NCBI GenBank assembly: GCA_016784735.1
Contig: JADHUC010000102.1
Span: 1 to 33,521, forward strand
Direction of reading: 5' to 3'
Source: Pirellulaceae bacterium
GTDB lineage: Bacteria > Planctomycetota > Planctomycetia > Pirellulales > Pirellulaceae
DNA length: 33,521 nucleotides
Shown here: piece after piece, positions 17,608 to 25,275 of the stretch
How positions within the stretch are numbered: the first letter of the stretch is position 1
How the letters are laid out: every line of letters starts with the position of its first letter
The notes under the pieces: model-generated
What the model saw: the letters and a program-made list of their open reading frames with translations, nothing else
What the model was told of the DNA's origin: nothing
Database searches by the model: none
Made by a program: the position numbers and the translations under genes

Positions 17608-18063
17608 CTATCTCTTCTGAAACATTCCCAACATACGATGCGTCACAAGGAAACCGCCAACGACGTTGACCATCGCCATCGCCACGGCGATCGTACCCAG
17701 GATAGTAGCCAATCCGGTTTTTTCCGCCCCAGCCGATAGCAGCGCGCCGACCAGCGTAATGCCGCTGATGGCGTTTGAACCGGACATCAAAGGCGTATGT
17801 AGCGTGGTCGGCACTTTGGTGATCACCTCGAATCCGACAAAAATGGCCAGAACGAAAATCGTCAAGCTGGCGATCAAAGCGTTCGTGGTTTCGTTCTCGC
17901 CCATTTCGCTGCCGGTCTTCGAGTCCTCCGGGGCCGGCGATGTGGCAACGTCGCCTGTCGCATTCGATGCCGGGGCATCAGCGGGCGTCTCGGAGGCGAA
18001 GCCAAACGAAAACAGACAGACGGCGGCGCAAGTGGCCCATGTCATCACAGAAACGATTCGCAT
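17608..18063 (-). CDS. pntAB: NAD(P) transhydrogenase subunit alpha, part 2 (membrane)
   Basis: 151-residue membrane part of a split alpha subunit. The transhydrogenase segment is the C-terminal ~90 residues, with three to four TM helices (IASLTIFVLAIFVGFEVI, then the signature KVPTTLHTPLMSGSNAISGI, then two more helices). Unusually, it is preceded by a signal-peptide-like segment (residues 1-23) and a ~40-residue acidic, Ala/Pro/Thr-rich linker, so the N terminus is probably exported. AAGG lies upstream of the ATG. The gene lies 34 nt after pntAA and 14 nt before pntB. Confidence 0.95.
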   Translation of the reverse strand: MRIVSVMTWATCAAVCLFSFGFASETPADAPASNATGDVATSPAPEDSKTGSEMGENETTNALIASLTIFVLAIFVGFEVITKVPTTLHTPLMSGSNAISGITLVGALLSAGAEKTGLATILGTIAVAMAMVNVVGGFLVTHRMLGMFQKR

Positions 18064-18097
18064 TTGACAATGCCTTTCGAAGGCTGGCCGCTAGAAA

Positions 18098-19303
18098 TCA
18101 ATGGGCCTCCGGCTCGGGAGCCTCTTCATTCGCTGAATCGGACGCCATGAGTGGCTCCAATCCCAACAATTCACGAAGCCGCGGATTGGCCACTTCACCG
18201 TCATGCGCGACGAGCGTCTCGCGGACAATTTCATCCTCCAGGTTCAATTCGATCTTGCCATCCTTGACCATGTTCAACAGGAACTTGGCAACGTTGTTCG
18301 AGAACATCTGACTGGCGTGATAGGGTGCCTCGGACGGCAAGTTTGTCGGTCCCAGTATCACGACGCCGTTGTGAACAACGCGCTCGTCCGGCTTGCTGAC
18401 CTCGCAGTTGCCACCACGCTCGGCAGCCAGGTCCACGATCACGCCGCCGGGCGTCATGCCCTCGGCGGCCTCTTGCGTGACCAACAGCGGTGATTTCTTT
18501 CCCGGAATCGCGGCCGTCGTGATCACCACGTCGCTTTCGGCTACCACGTTGGCCATCAGTTCCCGTTGTCTCCGATAGAACTCGTCGTCCATCGCCTTGG
18601 CGTATCCCCCTTTGTCCTCCGATTCGCCGGCCTCCAGTTGCAGTTCCACAAATCGGCCGCCGAGGCTTTCTACTTGCTCGCGACACGCGGGGCGTACGTC
18701 ATACGCATGCACCACACCGCCCAACCGTTTGGCCGTAGCAATGGCCTGCAAACCTGCGACGCCCGCGCCGATCACGAAGACGCGGGCTGCTGTGAGTGTG
18801 CCTGCGGCGGTCATCAGCATGGGAAATATCTTGGGTAACTCTATAGCCGCCAATAACACGGCGCGATAACCGGCAATTGTGGCCATCGAAGATAGAACGT
18901 CCATGCTCTGAGCGCGCGTGATTCGGGGAATCAGTTCCAGCGAAAACAGATCGGCACCCGCTCCGGCGACGTCCCGCACGGCCGCAGGCGATCCAAACGG
19001 ATCGCACATGCCGACGATGATTTGCCCGGTCCGCATATATTCCAGATCCGCCCGTCCCGCTTCCGGATTGGCACCCAGACAGCGGACCTGCAGCGCCAAA
19101 TCAGCGGCGAATGCCGCGGCCCGATCGTTGGCGATCTCGGCGCCCTTTTCCTGGTAGCTCGCATCGGCGAATCCGGCTGCCGCGCCGGCCCCAGACTGGA
19201 CGATCACGTCCAAGCCGGCTTTGGTCAGTTGCGCCACGTTTGCAGGGATCAACGCGACGCGTTTTTCTCCGGGAAACGTCTCCGTGACGACTGCAACTTT
19301 CAT
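18098..19303 (-). CDS. pntAA: NAD(P) transhydrogenase subunit alpha, part 1 (soluble)
   Basis: 401-residue soluble NAD(H)-binding domain I of the transhydrogenase, related to alanine dehydrogenase. It begins MKVAVVTETFPGEKRVALIP, typical of the family, and carries the Rossmann motif VFVIGAGVAGLQAIATAKRLGG followed by the acidic YDVRP that binds the NAD ribose. The downstream motif TTAAIPGKKSPLLVT is also diagnostic. It is the first gene of the pntAA-pntAB-pntB operon and is divergent from the GYF_2 gene. The arrangement with separate pntAA and pntAB is the common non-enterobacterial form. Confidence 0.97.
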   Translation of the reverse strand: MKVAVVTETFPGEKRVALIPANVAQLTKAGLDVIVQSGAGAAAGFADASYQEKGAEIANDRAAAFAADLALQVRCLGANPEAGRADLEYMRTGQIIVGMCDPFGSPAAVRDVAGAGADLFSLELIPRITRAQSMDVLSSMATIAGYRAVLLAAIELPKIFPMLMTAAGTLTAARVFVIGAGVAGLQAIATAKRLGGVVHAYDVRPACREQVESLGGRFVELQLEAGESEDKGGYAKAMDDEFYRRQRELMANVVAESDVVITTAAIPGKKSPLLVTQEAAEGMTPGGVIVDLAAERGGNCEVSKPDERVVHNGVVILGPTNLPSEAPYHASQMFSNNVAKFLLNMVKDGKIELNLEDEIVRETLVAHDGEVANPRLRELLGLEPLMASDSANEEAPEPEAH

Positions 19304-19490
19304 GGGCCACCAACAACCAGGGGAGGAGAAGGCAATATAAAACGCATAAGTCTACTGGGATTCATAAAAAAACCAAGCAGGGGTTTTCCGAACGAGCGTC
19401 GGCGTCTCTGCAGCGAGAGGGCGAGCAGCACGCATCGGCGGCCGCGTTCTCGGGCCAGGGCGATGCAGTCTTAGACGAATGCATTGATGC

Positions 19491-19519
19491 TTGTATCCTT
19501 TGTGAACAGTGTTGATAAT
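19491..19519 (+). promoter_or_regulatory. Candidate sigma70-type promoter of the GYF_2 gene
   Basis: TTGTAT (19491-19496) and GATAAT (19514-19519) are separated by exactly 17 nt, in the 257-nt divergent region before the GYF_2 gene. The distance to the ATG at 19561 leaves a short leader of about 35 nt. The match to the E. coli consensus is four of six for -35 and five of six for -10. This is only a sequence match. Confidence 0.4.
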
Positions 19520-19560
19520 AGAAGTCATGGAATGAACACTGATTCGCTTTCTGAGAAACA

Positions 19561-20415
19561 ATGACTGAAGCTATCTGGTACTTTGCTGACGGTGACGAGG
19601 AACGAGGCCCGGTTACGGAAGCCCAGATCCGAGCTTTGATTGGCACGGGCAACCTGAAGCCCGACGATCTCGTGTGGAAAGAGGGCATGGACGACTGGGC
19701 GGCGGCCGGAGAGGTTCCTGGGCTATTCGAGAAGGAGCCGCCTGCGCCGCCCGTGGAATCCTCCGCTGACGATACCGAGGCCGAAGAAAAGCCGGCTGAA
19801 GAGGAAGAGCCTGTCAAGAAGTCCAAGGCACCGGCTGTCAAACGGCCGCGGCGTCCCATGCCGTCATTGGATGTTTCGAAGCCCATCGAGGTCTTCGAGA
19901 TTGCCAGCTTTCTTGGCCAACCGCTGTTTCTGGCCGGCCTTCTTTTGGTTTTGCTCTCACGAGGATGTGACTCGCTCGGTGATCGCCACGTGGCTCGTGT
20001 CACGGCCAAGTCCAAGGTGGTCGAGGACCAGTTCCAGGATCGGTGGGATCGCGAGCGTGCACCAATCGAAAGTCGCCGACGGGAATTGGCGGACAAGCCC
20101 AACCCGACTATGGAGGATCGTCAGGACCTGACTGCGCTGGACGAGAAGTTGCGCGAGCTCGATGAGGACAAGCAGGACGAACTGGAGGAACTCCGCCGGG
20201 GCGAATGGCAGAGTCGGGCAAGTGCAGCGCGCGATGCCGCACCTAATAACGACATGTGGGCCTACTGGCGCGAGGGCTTCTTCTGGTTCGGCACATTTGT
20301 CTTTTCGCTCGGACTGATGGTGGTCGGTTTCACCGAGAAGCGCGCCGAGCGACGATGGATGTGCTTGATCATTCTCGCGGTTGTCGTGTACGCCCTGTAC
20401 ACAGTCCGGAGTTGA
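19561..20415 (+). CDS. GYF_2 domain membrane protein
   Basis: 284-residue membrane protein. Residues 1-60 form a GYF_2 domain (WYFADGDEERGPVTEAQIRAL, then PDDLVWKEGMDDWAAAGEVPGL), a module thought to bind proline-rich or other protein partners. An acidic, Pro/Lys-rich linker (~56-105) leads to TM1 (~118-133), a charged segment likely to form a coiled coil (~145-215), and two closely spaced TM helices (~239-256 and ~267-281). Specific function is not known; bacterial GYF_2 proteins are largely uncharacterised. It is a single gene, convergent with the lipoprotein gene and divergent from pntAA. Confidence 0.85.
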   Translation: MTEAIWYFADGDEERGPVTEAQIRALIGTGNLKPDDLVWKEGMDDWAAAGEVPGLFEKEPPAPPVESSADDTEAEEKPAEEEEPVKKSKAPAVKRPRRPMPSLDVSKPIEVFEIASFLGQPLFLAGLLLVLLSRGCDSLGDRHVARVTAKSKVVEDQFQDRWDRERAPIESRRRELADKPNPTMEDRQDLTALDEKLRELDEDKQDELEELRRGEWQSRASAARDAAPNNDMWAYWREGFFWFGTFVFSLGLMVVGFTEKRAERRWMCLIILAVVVYALYTVRS

Positions 20416-20505
20416 GCCTGCAAATGGGCCAGTGCCGCCATTCTTCCGGTAGATGATTGGGTACGCCGAGTCTTCAGGGCCCGGCGGCTGGTTGTCGACC
20501 GATCT

Positions 20506-20531
20506 GGTGGGCCGCGATGACTTGGCCCACC
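20506..20531. terminator. Candidate hairpin between convergent genes
   Basis: GGTGGGCC (20506-20513) and GGCCCACC (20524-20531) are perfectly complementary over 8 bp with a 10-nt loop, in the 175-nt space between the converging GYF_2 and lipoprotein genes. The position suits a bidirectional terminator, but no T-run follows on either strand. It may equally be one more dispersed palindrome. Confidence 0.4.
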
Positions 20532-20590
20532 CGACGGGAATGCGTTCGGAGAAGTGTGCGTCGGTTCTTGGCGGATATGGCGCTCGCCTG

Positions 20591-22381
20591 CTAGCCGCCG
20601 CGAACCGGCAGCCAGGGTTCGATGACCTGCTTCCGTTCCTCCTCCGTGCCCGTGGCAAGCGCCGTGCCCGAATGGTCGTTTGTCATGCGCTGGTAGGCGA
20701 GCAGCAGATGGCTGTCCTGCAGTAGTCCGCGCGTTTGGTACATGCGAATCTCGGCCAACACGGACAACGGGTTCTGGTGCGTTTCCTTGAGCAGTTCGCC
20801 GACTCGGCCTAGAGCGTGCTCGGGCTGCAGCGACGTGGGAATGGCACCCAGTCGCCAGTTGGTATCTATTTCTTGGAACAGCTTCTCCAATTCCTTGTCG
20901 ACCGGGTCGCCTCCTCGACTGTTCTCGTTGGCTCGTGCATTCTGCACCGCCAGATTGTTCACGACATCCGTTTCGAAAGTCTTCTTGCCATCGGCTAAGT
21001 TGTACAGTTGAATCTTCACATTGTTGGACACTTGACCCGTCCGCCGGATCTGACTGACCGATACGTTGAAAACGCAGAGCACGTCGACGCCGGCCTGTTC
21101 GGCCATTTTCAGCAAGTCCTTCGCGGGTGCCAGTCCCACCAAGACCACACCGGGAACCAACTGCTGAGCCGGGCCCATAGCGCCCCTGCCGCGCGAACGG
21201 CCGGAGCGTCCGCCGCCGCGACCGCCCATGCCTTCCTCCATGCCTCCCTCCATACCTGGATCCATGCCTCCCTCCATACCTGGATCCATGCCTCCCTCCA
21301 TACCTGGATCCATGCCCCCGCGTCCTCGGTTCGACGTGCCAGCCGAACCGGCCTCTTTCAGAACCAAACCGAAATCGCCCCGCGCGACGCGTTCTCGAAG
21401 GCCGTCGACGGCCATCTGCCCCAACTCGCCCGTGTATTTCTCAAGTTGACCATCGGCCCCCTGTCCGCCGCCACCTTGCATCATATCGCCGCCACCCTGC
21501 ATCATATCGCCGCCACCCTGCATCATATCGTCGCCAGCGTTATCCCTGCCACGACCCTGGCCGAAACCTCCTCGCTCCCTCGCCTGTACCTTTTGGGTCG
21601 AGCCGATGGGGTACAATTTGTCGCCGTCGTAGCCCTTGCTGTTGAATTCGATGCCGATGCCCCATCGCAGCGCAAGGCCCGGACGTTTCAGCGGGCCGAT
21701 CCATCCCATCTTGGCCAAGAGGCCACGGGCGGATGCATCGTCGGCCGTTACCGCATGAGCGAACAAGTATTTGAAGGCATCATTGTCGCGGCCTTGTCCG
21801 AATGCCTGCTGGGCCATCTCGGCGAACGTTTTGGGCTGGGATCCCTGTGTTCGCCCACCGCCCATTCCGGGATCGCCCATGCCAGGATCGCCCATGCCTT
21901 CTTCCATATAGTCTTCCGCCATTCCAGGGTCTTCCATTCCGGGATCGCCCATTCCAGTGTCATCCATACCTTCTTCCATATAGTCTTCCGCCATTCCAGG
22001 GTCTTCCATTCCGGGATCGCCCATTCCAGTGTCATCCATGCCTTCTTCCATATAGTCTTCCGCCATTCCAGGATCTTCCATTCCGGGATCGCCCATTCCA
22101 GTGTCATCCATGCCTTCTTCCATATAGTCTTCCGCCATTCCAGGGTCTTCCATTCCGGGATCGCCCATTCCAGTGTCATCCATGCCTTCTTCCATGCCGG
22201 GGTCTTCCATGCCTCCCTCCATACCTGGATCCATGCCCATATCGCCATCGGGGCCTCCTGGATCCATCGCACCGTCACCGCCGCCTTCCGTGGAGGCAGT
22301 CTCGGGCGAATCACCGCCGCAACCAGCGAGACACAAGAGCAGGAACAACATCAGACCGGCAGGCAGGATTGAGGATCGCAT
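20591..22381 (-). CDS. Met-rich repeat lipoprotein, hypothetical
   Basis: Predicted lipoprotein of 596 residues. The preferred start is the ATG at 22381 (AGGA 8 nt upstream), giving a signal with lipobox LAGC and lipidated Cys21; the open frame continues to 22885 only because it overlaps the preceding gene. Residues ~35-180 are Met/Asp/Glu/Gly/Pro-rich and include four 24-residue repeats starting GMDDTGMGDPGM. A folded-looking segment (FAEMAQQAFGQGRDNDAFKYLF...) follows, then three MMQGGGD repeats, then repeated GMDPGMEG units. The C-terminal ~200 residues look globular (GVVLVGLAPAKDLLKMAEQAGVDVLCVFNVS). The family is not recognised. It lies 125 nt downstream of the SurA/PpiD-like gene and is probably cotranscribed with it. 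Metal binding or oxidant scavenging by the Met-rich part is speculation. Confidence 0.8.
   Translation of the reverse strand: MRSSILPAGLMLFLLLCLAGCGGDSPETASTEGGGDGAMDPGGPDGDMGMDPGMEGGMEDPGMEEGMDDTGMGDPGMEDPGMAEDYMEEGMDDTGMGDPGMEDPGMAEDYMEEGMDDTGMGDPGMEDPGMAEDYMEEGMDDTGMGDPGMEDPGMAEDYMEEGMGDPGMGDPGMGGGRTQGSQPKTFAEMAQQAFGQGRDNDAFKYLFAHAVTADDASARGLLAKMGWIGPLKRPGLALRWGIGIEFNSKGYDGDKLYPIGSTQKVQARERGGFGQGRGRDNAGDDMMQGGGDMMQGGGDMMQGGGGQGADGQLEKYTGELGQMAVDGLRERVARGDFGLVLKEAGSAGTSNRGRGGMDPGMEGGMDPGMEGGMDPGMEGGMEEGMGGRGGGRSGRSRGRGAMGPAQQLVPGVVLVGLAPAKDLLKMAEQAGVDVLCVFNVSVSQIRRTGQVSNNVKIQLYNLADGKKTFETDVVNNLAVQNARANENSRGGDPVDKELEKLFQEIDTNWRLGAIPTSLQPEHALGRVGELLKETHQNPLSVLAEIRMYQTRGLLQDSHLLLAYQRMTNDHSGTALATGTEEERKQVIEPWLPVRGG
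21234..21312 (-). repeat. 24-bp tandem repeat in the lipoprotein gene
   Basis: About three near-identical copies of a 24-bp unit (CCTCCCTCCATACCTGGATC on the plus strand, then CATG) encode the octapeptide GMDPGMEG in frame on the minus strand. A related single copy recurs at about 22206-22236 near the gene's 5' end. Confidence 0.8.
21471..21533 (-). repeat. 21-bp tandem repeat in the lipoprotein gene
   Basis: Three copies of a 21-bp unit encode MMQGGGD in frame. One base differs in the first plus-strand copy (CTTGCATCAT against CCTGCATCAT). Copy-number change would stay in frame. Confidence 0.8.
21897..22184 (-). repeat. 72-bp tandem repeat, four copies, in the lipoprotein gene
   Basis: Unit starts at 21897, 21969, 22041 and 22113, exactly 72 bp apart, each beginning CCTTCTTCCATATAGTCTTC on the plus strand. 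A truncated fifth copy begins at 22185. Only two variable positions were seen (CATACC/CATGCC and GGGTCTT/GGATCTT). Each unit encodes 24 residues, so changes in copy number keep the reading frame. Confidence 0.93.
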
Positions 22382-22506
22382 GGCAGGCATCCTAGTCAAA
22401 CGTTTGGTGATGGTGAGAGAATCACGTACGCACATCAGCATTATGCCACTGATCCGCGGGTGTGTCGAGCTTTTCCCGGCCCTGGGGCCGAGCGTATTGA
22501 TAAAGA

Positions 22507-25086
22507 TTAACGCTGAGTGAAGATTTCCGGAGACCGTTGCCATTCGACCTCCATTTCTTTTTCGAGGTCTTTGTACCAGTCTTCCATGGCCTCTCGCACG
22601 GTTGTCATGTGCAAAAACATCGCGTACATGCTTCCGGTTTGCATGAACTCGCGCTTGCGCTGGTCCTCGTCGGGGGTCTCGCTCAGAATGCGCACCACGT
22701 AGACGACCGTTTCCGGTTGGTTGACGGCAACGCCGTTTTCGCCCACCTCCAGAGCATAAACGGATTCCATGAACTCCATGCCGGGAGCGTCTTCTTTGAA
22801 TTCCTCGCCCGAATCGTCCACGCCTATGACCGAACTGATGCCTGGCAGCCCAAAACTCATGGGCGTGGCACCGTAGCTCATCCAACTGAACTCGTCGGTT
22901 TCCACCACTTCCTTGCTTAGTTCCTCGCTCAGCGACTCCTTCAGCGGCTTATCGCCCTTCGCTTTCTTAGTCAACTTCTCCGCTTCGGCTATGGCCAGTT
23001 CCAGCGCTTCGCCGCGTTTCCATGCTTCCACGACTTCGTCGCGAATCTCTTTCAGCTCCGGAACGTCCTTTACCTCGCCTTTGTCATCTTTCCAATCTTC
23101 CTCTTCAACTTTCCAGTAGAGAAAATCAACGCCATACTCGTCAGGTGAAATCTGGCTTGCCCTGAACAGAGGGATTCCATCCGCGTAGGCGATTTGGGAA
23201 AACTTGAACCTCTGGCCGCTCGCATTCAGCCAGCCATTGCCCAGTTCGTAGTCGCCCACTTCAATCTCGTCCAATAGCGGCGTCTCTCCCGCCGTCAGCT
23301 TGTTTTCCTCCGCGAATTTCTCGTAATCAAATCGTGACGGTTCGGTTGTTTCTAGTTCAGAATCGACCGTGACCAGCCATTTTATGCGTTTGTTGTAATA
23401 GAGGTCGACCTCTCGTTTCGCAGCCTCTAACGCTTTGTTCTTCCTTTCCTCAACAATGGGAAGGGCGATAATGCCCCGTATTTGGTCTGCCACGTCCTCG
23501 ATCGGTTGATACTTGACGGGCTTCTCTTTCTCGCTCGCTTCGCCGACGGGGGCATCCTTATCCGGCGCTGCAACATCCGCTTCGTCCGACTGGCCTTTGG
23601 GCGCCGAAGGTGGTTTGGCTTCGGTGGTCGAATCTTCTTTCGCACCAGGTTCTTTGGCGGTGCTCTCGGCGGGAGCATCGGCAGGTTTCTTGTCGGCTGG
23701 CTCATCTTCGGAAGAAACCTCGGCATCGTCGGACTTCGGTGCCGCGTTGAAGCTCACGAACAGCGCCTCTTCGCCGCGGCTGAAGCGCGTACCGTCAGAT
23801 GTGTCCGGCGTCTTGGCGTCGCCGGTCTTGTTCTCCGGCGGTACCAAATCTACGTCCGGTGCCGAGGCATCCGATTCTGCCGGCGGTTTCGGCGTTTCTT
23901 TCTTAGTTTCCTTCGGCTTGGCTGCTTCGGCCGCGGGTTCAGGCTCTGCGGGTGCATCGGGTTCTTCGCCTGTCGACGACTTGTCCTTGGCGGTCGGGAC
24001 CGGTTCGGTCTTCTCGTCCTTGGCCGGAGACTTGGATGGTTCCTCCTTGCTCGGCACGTCGCCCTTCGCACCCGCATCCTCGGGTTTCGCCTCGGGTTTC
24101 GCCTCAGGTTTCGCCTCAGGTTTCGCCTCAGGTTTCGCCTCAGGTTTCGCCTCCTCGGTGGACGGGAGGTCCAACACCTTGAAATCGTCCTTGTTTTCTT
24201 CGTAGTGCTTCTTAACGTCCTCCTCGGACACTTCCGCCTTTGCTTCTTCGAGGAATCTCTCGTCCTCGATTTTCAGATACGCAAACGCGATCTTCTTCCG
24301 ACGTTTGAAACCAGGTTCGGGGCTGTTCGGATCTGGAAAGCGATCCTTGCCTTCTTCGTAGAGTTGCTTCACCTCGTCGTCAGTGGGCTCGCCTTTCACC
24401 TTGGACGTGAAATCATCAACCGGTAACGGCAGCACTTCGGCCTTGATCCTTCGGCTGAAGCGATTGTAGTAGTCCCAAGCGCTTTCCGGCGGCATGGCCA
24501 TGAGGCCGCTACCGACCACTCGCTGCAGGTTCTGGGCCAGCATCTCGGTGCGGAGTTGTTTGAATAGCTGATCGCGAGCAACGTTACCGCTGGTTGCCCG
24601 GCTAAGAATGTCGCCGAAGTCCGAACGTCGAACCTTGTCATCGCTCACCAGATGCAAGAACTCGAAGATCGCATCCTCGGTAATTACCATTCCCATGTCC
24701 GCGGCTTTCTGGGCCAGGACCATAGTGCGTACCATGTCCTCCTCCTGACCGGAACGCGGAATGCCCGGATCGAGGATTTGGCCTTGTTGATTGCGTCTGA
24801 TTCCCGGGCCTTTCGGCTCGCCTCCTTTGCGAAACGTTTCCGCAATGAGCATGTCGAGGAATCGAACAGTCCAATTGTGCATGTTGCGCATCGACGCAAG
24901 ATTACCTTCGTCGATGTCCCCGTGCTTCCAGCTCAACACGGGTCCCGTACCTCCCCCGGGGCCCCCTCGTCGTTGAAGCCAATCCATCACAACTCCGCCC
25001 ACGACGAAGGTGAAGATGATTAGGACGCCAAAAACGGCGAGCAGTGCCTTCTGCCTGCGCCTGAACCACGAAAAAGGGTTGGACAT
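22507..25086 (-). CDS. SurA/PpiD-like membrane-anchored chaperone
   Basis: 859-residue protein resembling the N-terminal region of PpiD/SurA-type periplasmic folding factors. A short basic N terminus (FSWFRRRQK) precedes one TM helix (~14-34), anchoring the rest outside the cytoplasm. Residues ~45-240 are helical and SurA_N-like. Residues ~300-515 are a disordered Ala/Glu/Lys/Pro/Asp-rich region containing six EAKP repeats. The C-terminal ~340 residues are folded-looking, with a helix-rich part (EAAKREVDLYYNKRIKWL). No parvulin-type prolyl isomerase motif was recognised, so a chaperone without isomerase activity is likeliest. AGGA lies just before the ATG. It is the first gene of a probable two-gene operon with the Met-rich lipoprotein. 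Confidence 0.75.
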   Translation of the reverse strand: MSNPFSWFRRRQKALLAVFGVLIIFTFVVGGVVMDWLQRRGGPGGGTGPVLSWKHGDIDEGNLASMRNMHNWTVRFLDMLIAETFRKGGEPKGPGIRRNQQGQILDPGIPRSGQEEDMVRTMVLAQKAADMGMVITEDAIFEFLHLVSDDKVRRSDFGDILSRATSGNVARDQLFKQLRTEMLAQNLQRVVGSGLMAMPPESAWDYYNRFSRRIKAEVLPLPVDDFTSKVKGEPTDDEVKQLYEEGKDRFPDPNSPEPGFKRRKKIAFAYLKIEDERFLEEAKAEVSEEDVKKHYEENKDDFKVLDLPSTEEAKPEAKPEAKPEAKPEAKPEAKPEDAGAKGDVPSKEEPSKSPAKDEKTEPVPTAKDKSSTGEEPDAPAEPEPAAEAAKPKETKKETPKPPAESDASAPDVDLVPPENKTGDAKTPDTSDGTRFSRGEEALFVSFNAAPKSDDAEVSSEDEPADKKPADAPAESTAKEPGAKEDSTTEAKPPSAPKGQSDEADVAAPDKDAPVGEASEKEKPVKYQPIEDVADQIRGIIALPIVEERKNKALEAAKREVDLYYNKRIKWLVTVDSELETTEPSRFDYEKFAEENKLTAGETPLLDEIEVGDYELGNGWLNASGQRFKFSQIAYADGIPLFRASQISPDEYGVDFLYWKVEEEDWKDDKGEVKDVPELKEIRDEVVEAWKRGEALELAIAEAEKLTKKAKGDKPLKESLSEELSKEVVETDEFSWMSYGATPMSFGLPGISSVIGVDDSGEEFKEDAPGMEFMESVYALEVGENGVAVNQPETVVYVVRILSETPDEDQRKREFMQTGSMYAMFLHMTTVREAMEDWYKDLEKEMEVEWQRSPEIFTQR
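24082..24153 (-). repeat. 12-bp tandem repeat, six copies
   Basis: Six copies of a 12-bp unit (GGGTTTCGCCTC or AGGTTTCGCCTC on the plus strand) encode six EAKP tetrapeptides in the disordered part of the SurA/PpiD-like protein. Length change would be in frame and probably tolerated. Confidence 0.92.
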
Positions 25087-25130
25087 GCGGTTGATCCTAG
25101 TTAAAACGGGCTGGGCAATTCAGGCTACTC

Positions 25131-25157
25131 TTGACAGGTTCGCGGGTCACGTTAAGA
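25131..25157 (+). promoter_or_regulatory. Weak promoter candidate upstream of topA
   Basis: A consensus TTGACA (25131-25136) lies in the 189-nt divergent region between the chaperone gene and topA. A possible -10, TTAAGA, follows 15 nt later. The -10 and spacing are poor, so the assignment is tentative. Confidence 0.22.
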
Positions 25158-25275
25158 GGTTCCCCTATCCCGAGCGATCTTGATTGTGTAAGAACGGAAA
25201 TTCTATGGCGCATTGGCGCAAATACAATCCCAAACGGCATCATCGCAGGGCTCTGGGGGCATCGACGGAAGGATT

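Noticed and set aside
21897..22184. Regular repeats that at first glance suggest a CRISPR array.
   Set aside because: The 72-bp units are contiguous, nearly identical throughout, lack unique spacers, and are in frame within a coding sequence.
21008..22372. Long plus-strand frame of 454 residues with His-rich repeats (FHSGIAHSSVIHAFF).
   Set aside because: It is the antisense shadow of the in-frame repeats of the lipoprotein gene; the minus frame has a signal peptide, lipobox and ribosome site.
23482..24426. Plus-strand frame of 314 residues rich in Arg, Phe and Gly.
   Set aside because: It is antisense to the Ala/Glu/Lys/Pro low-complexity part of the chaperone-like gene, whose bias opens the opposite frame.
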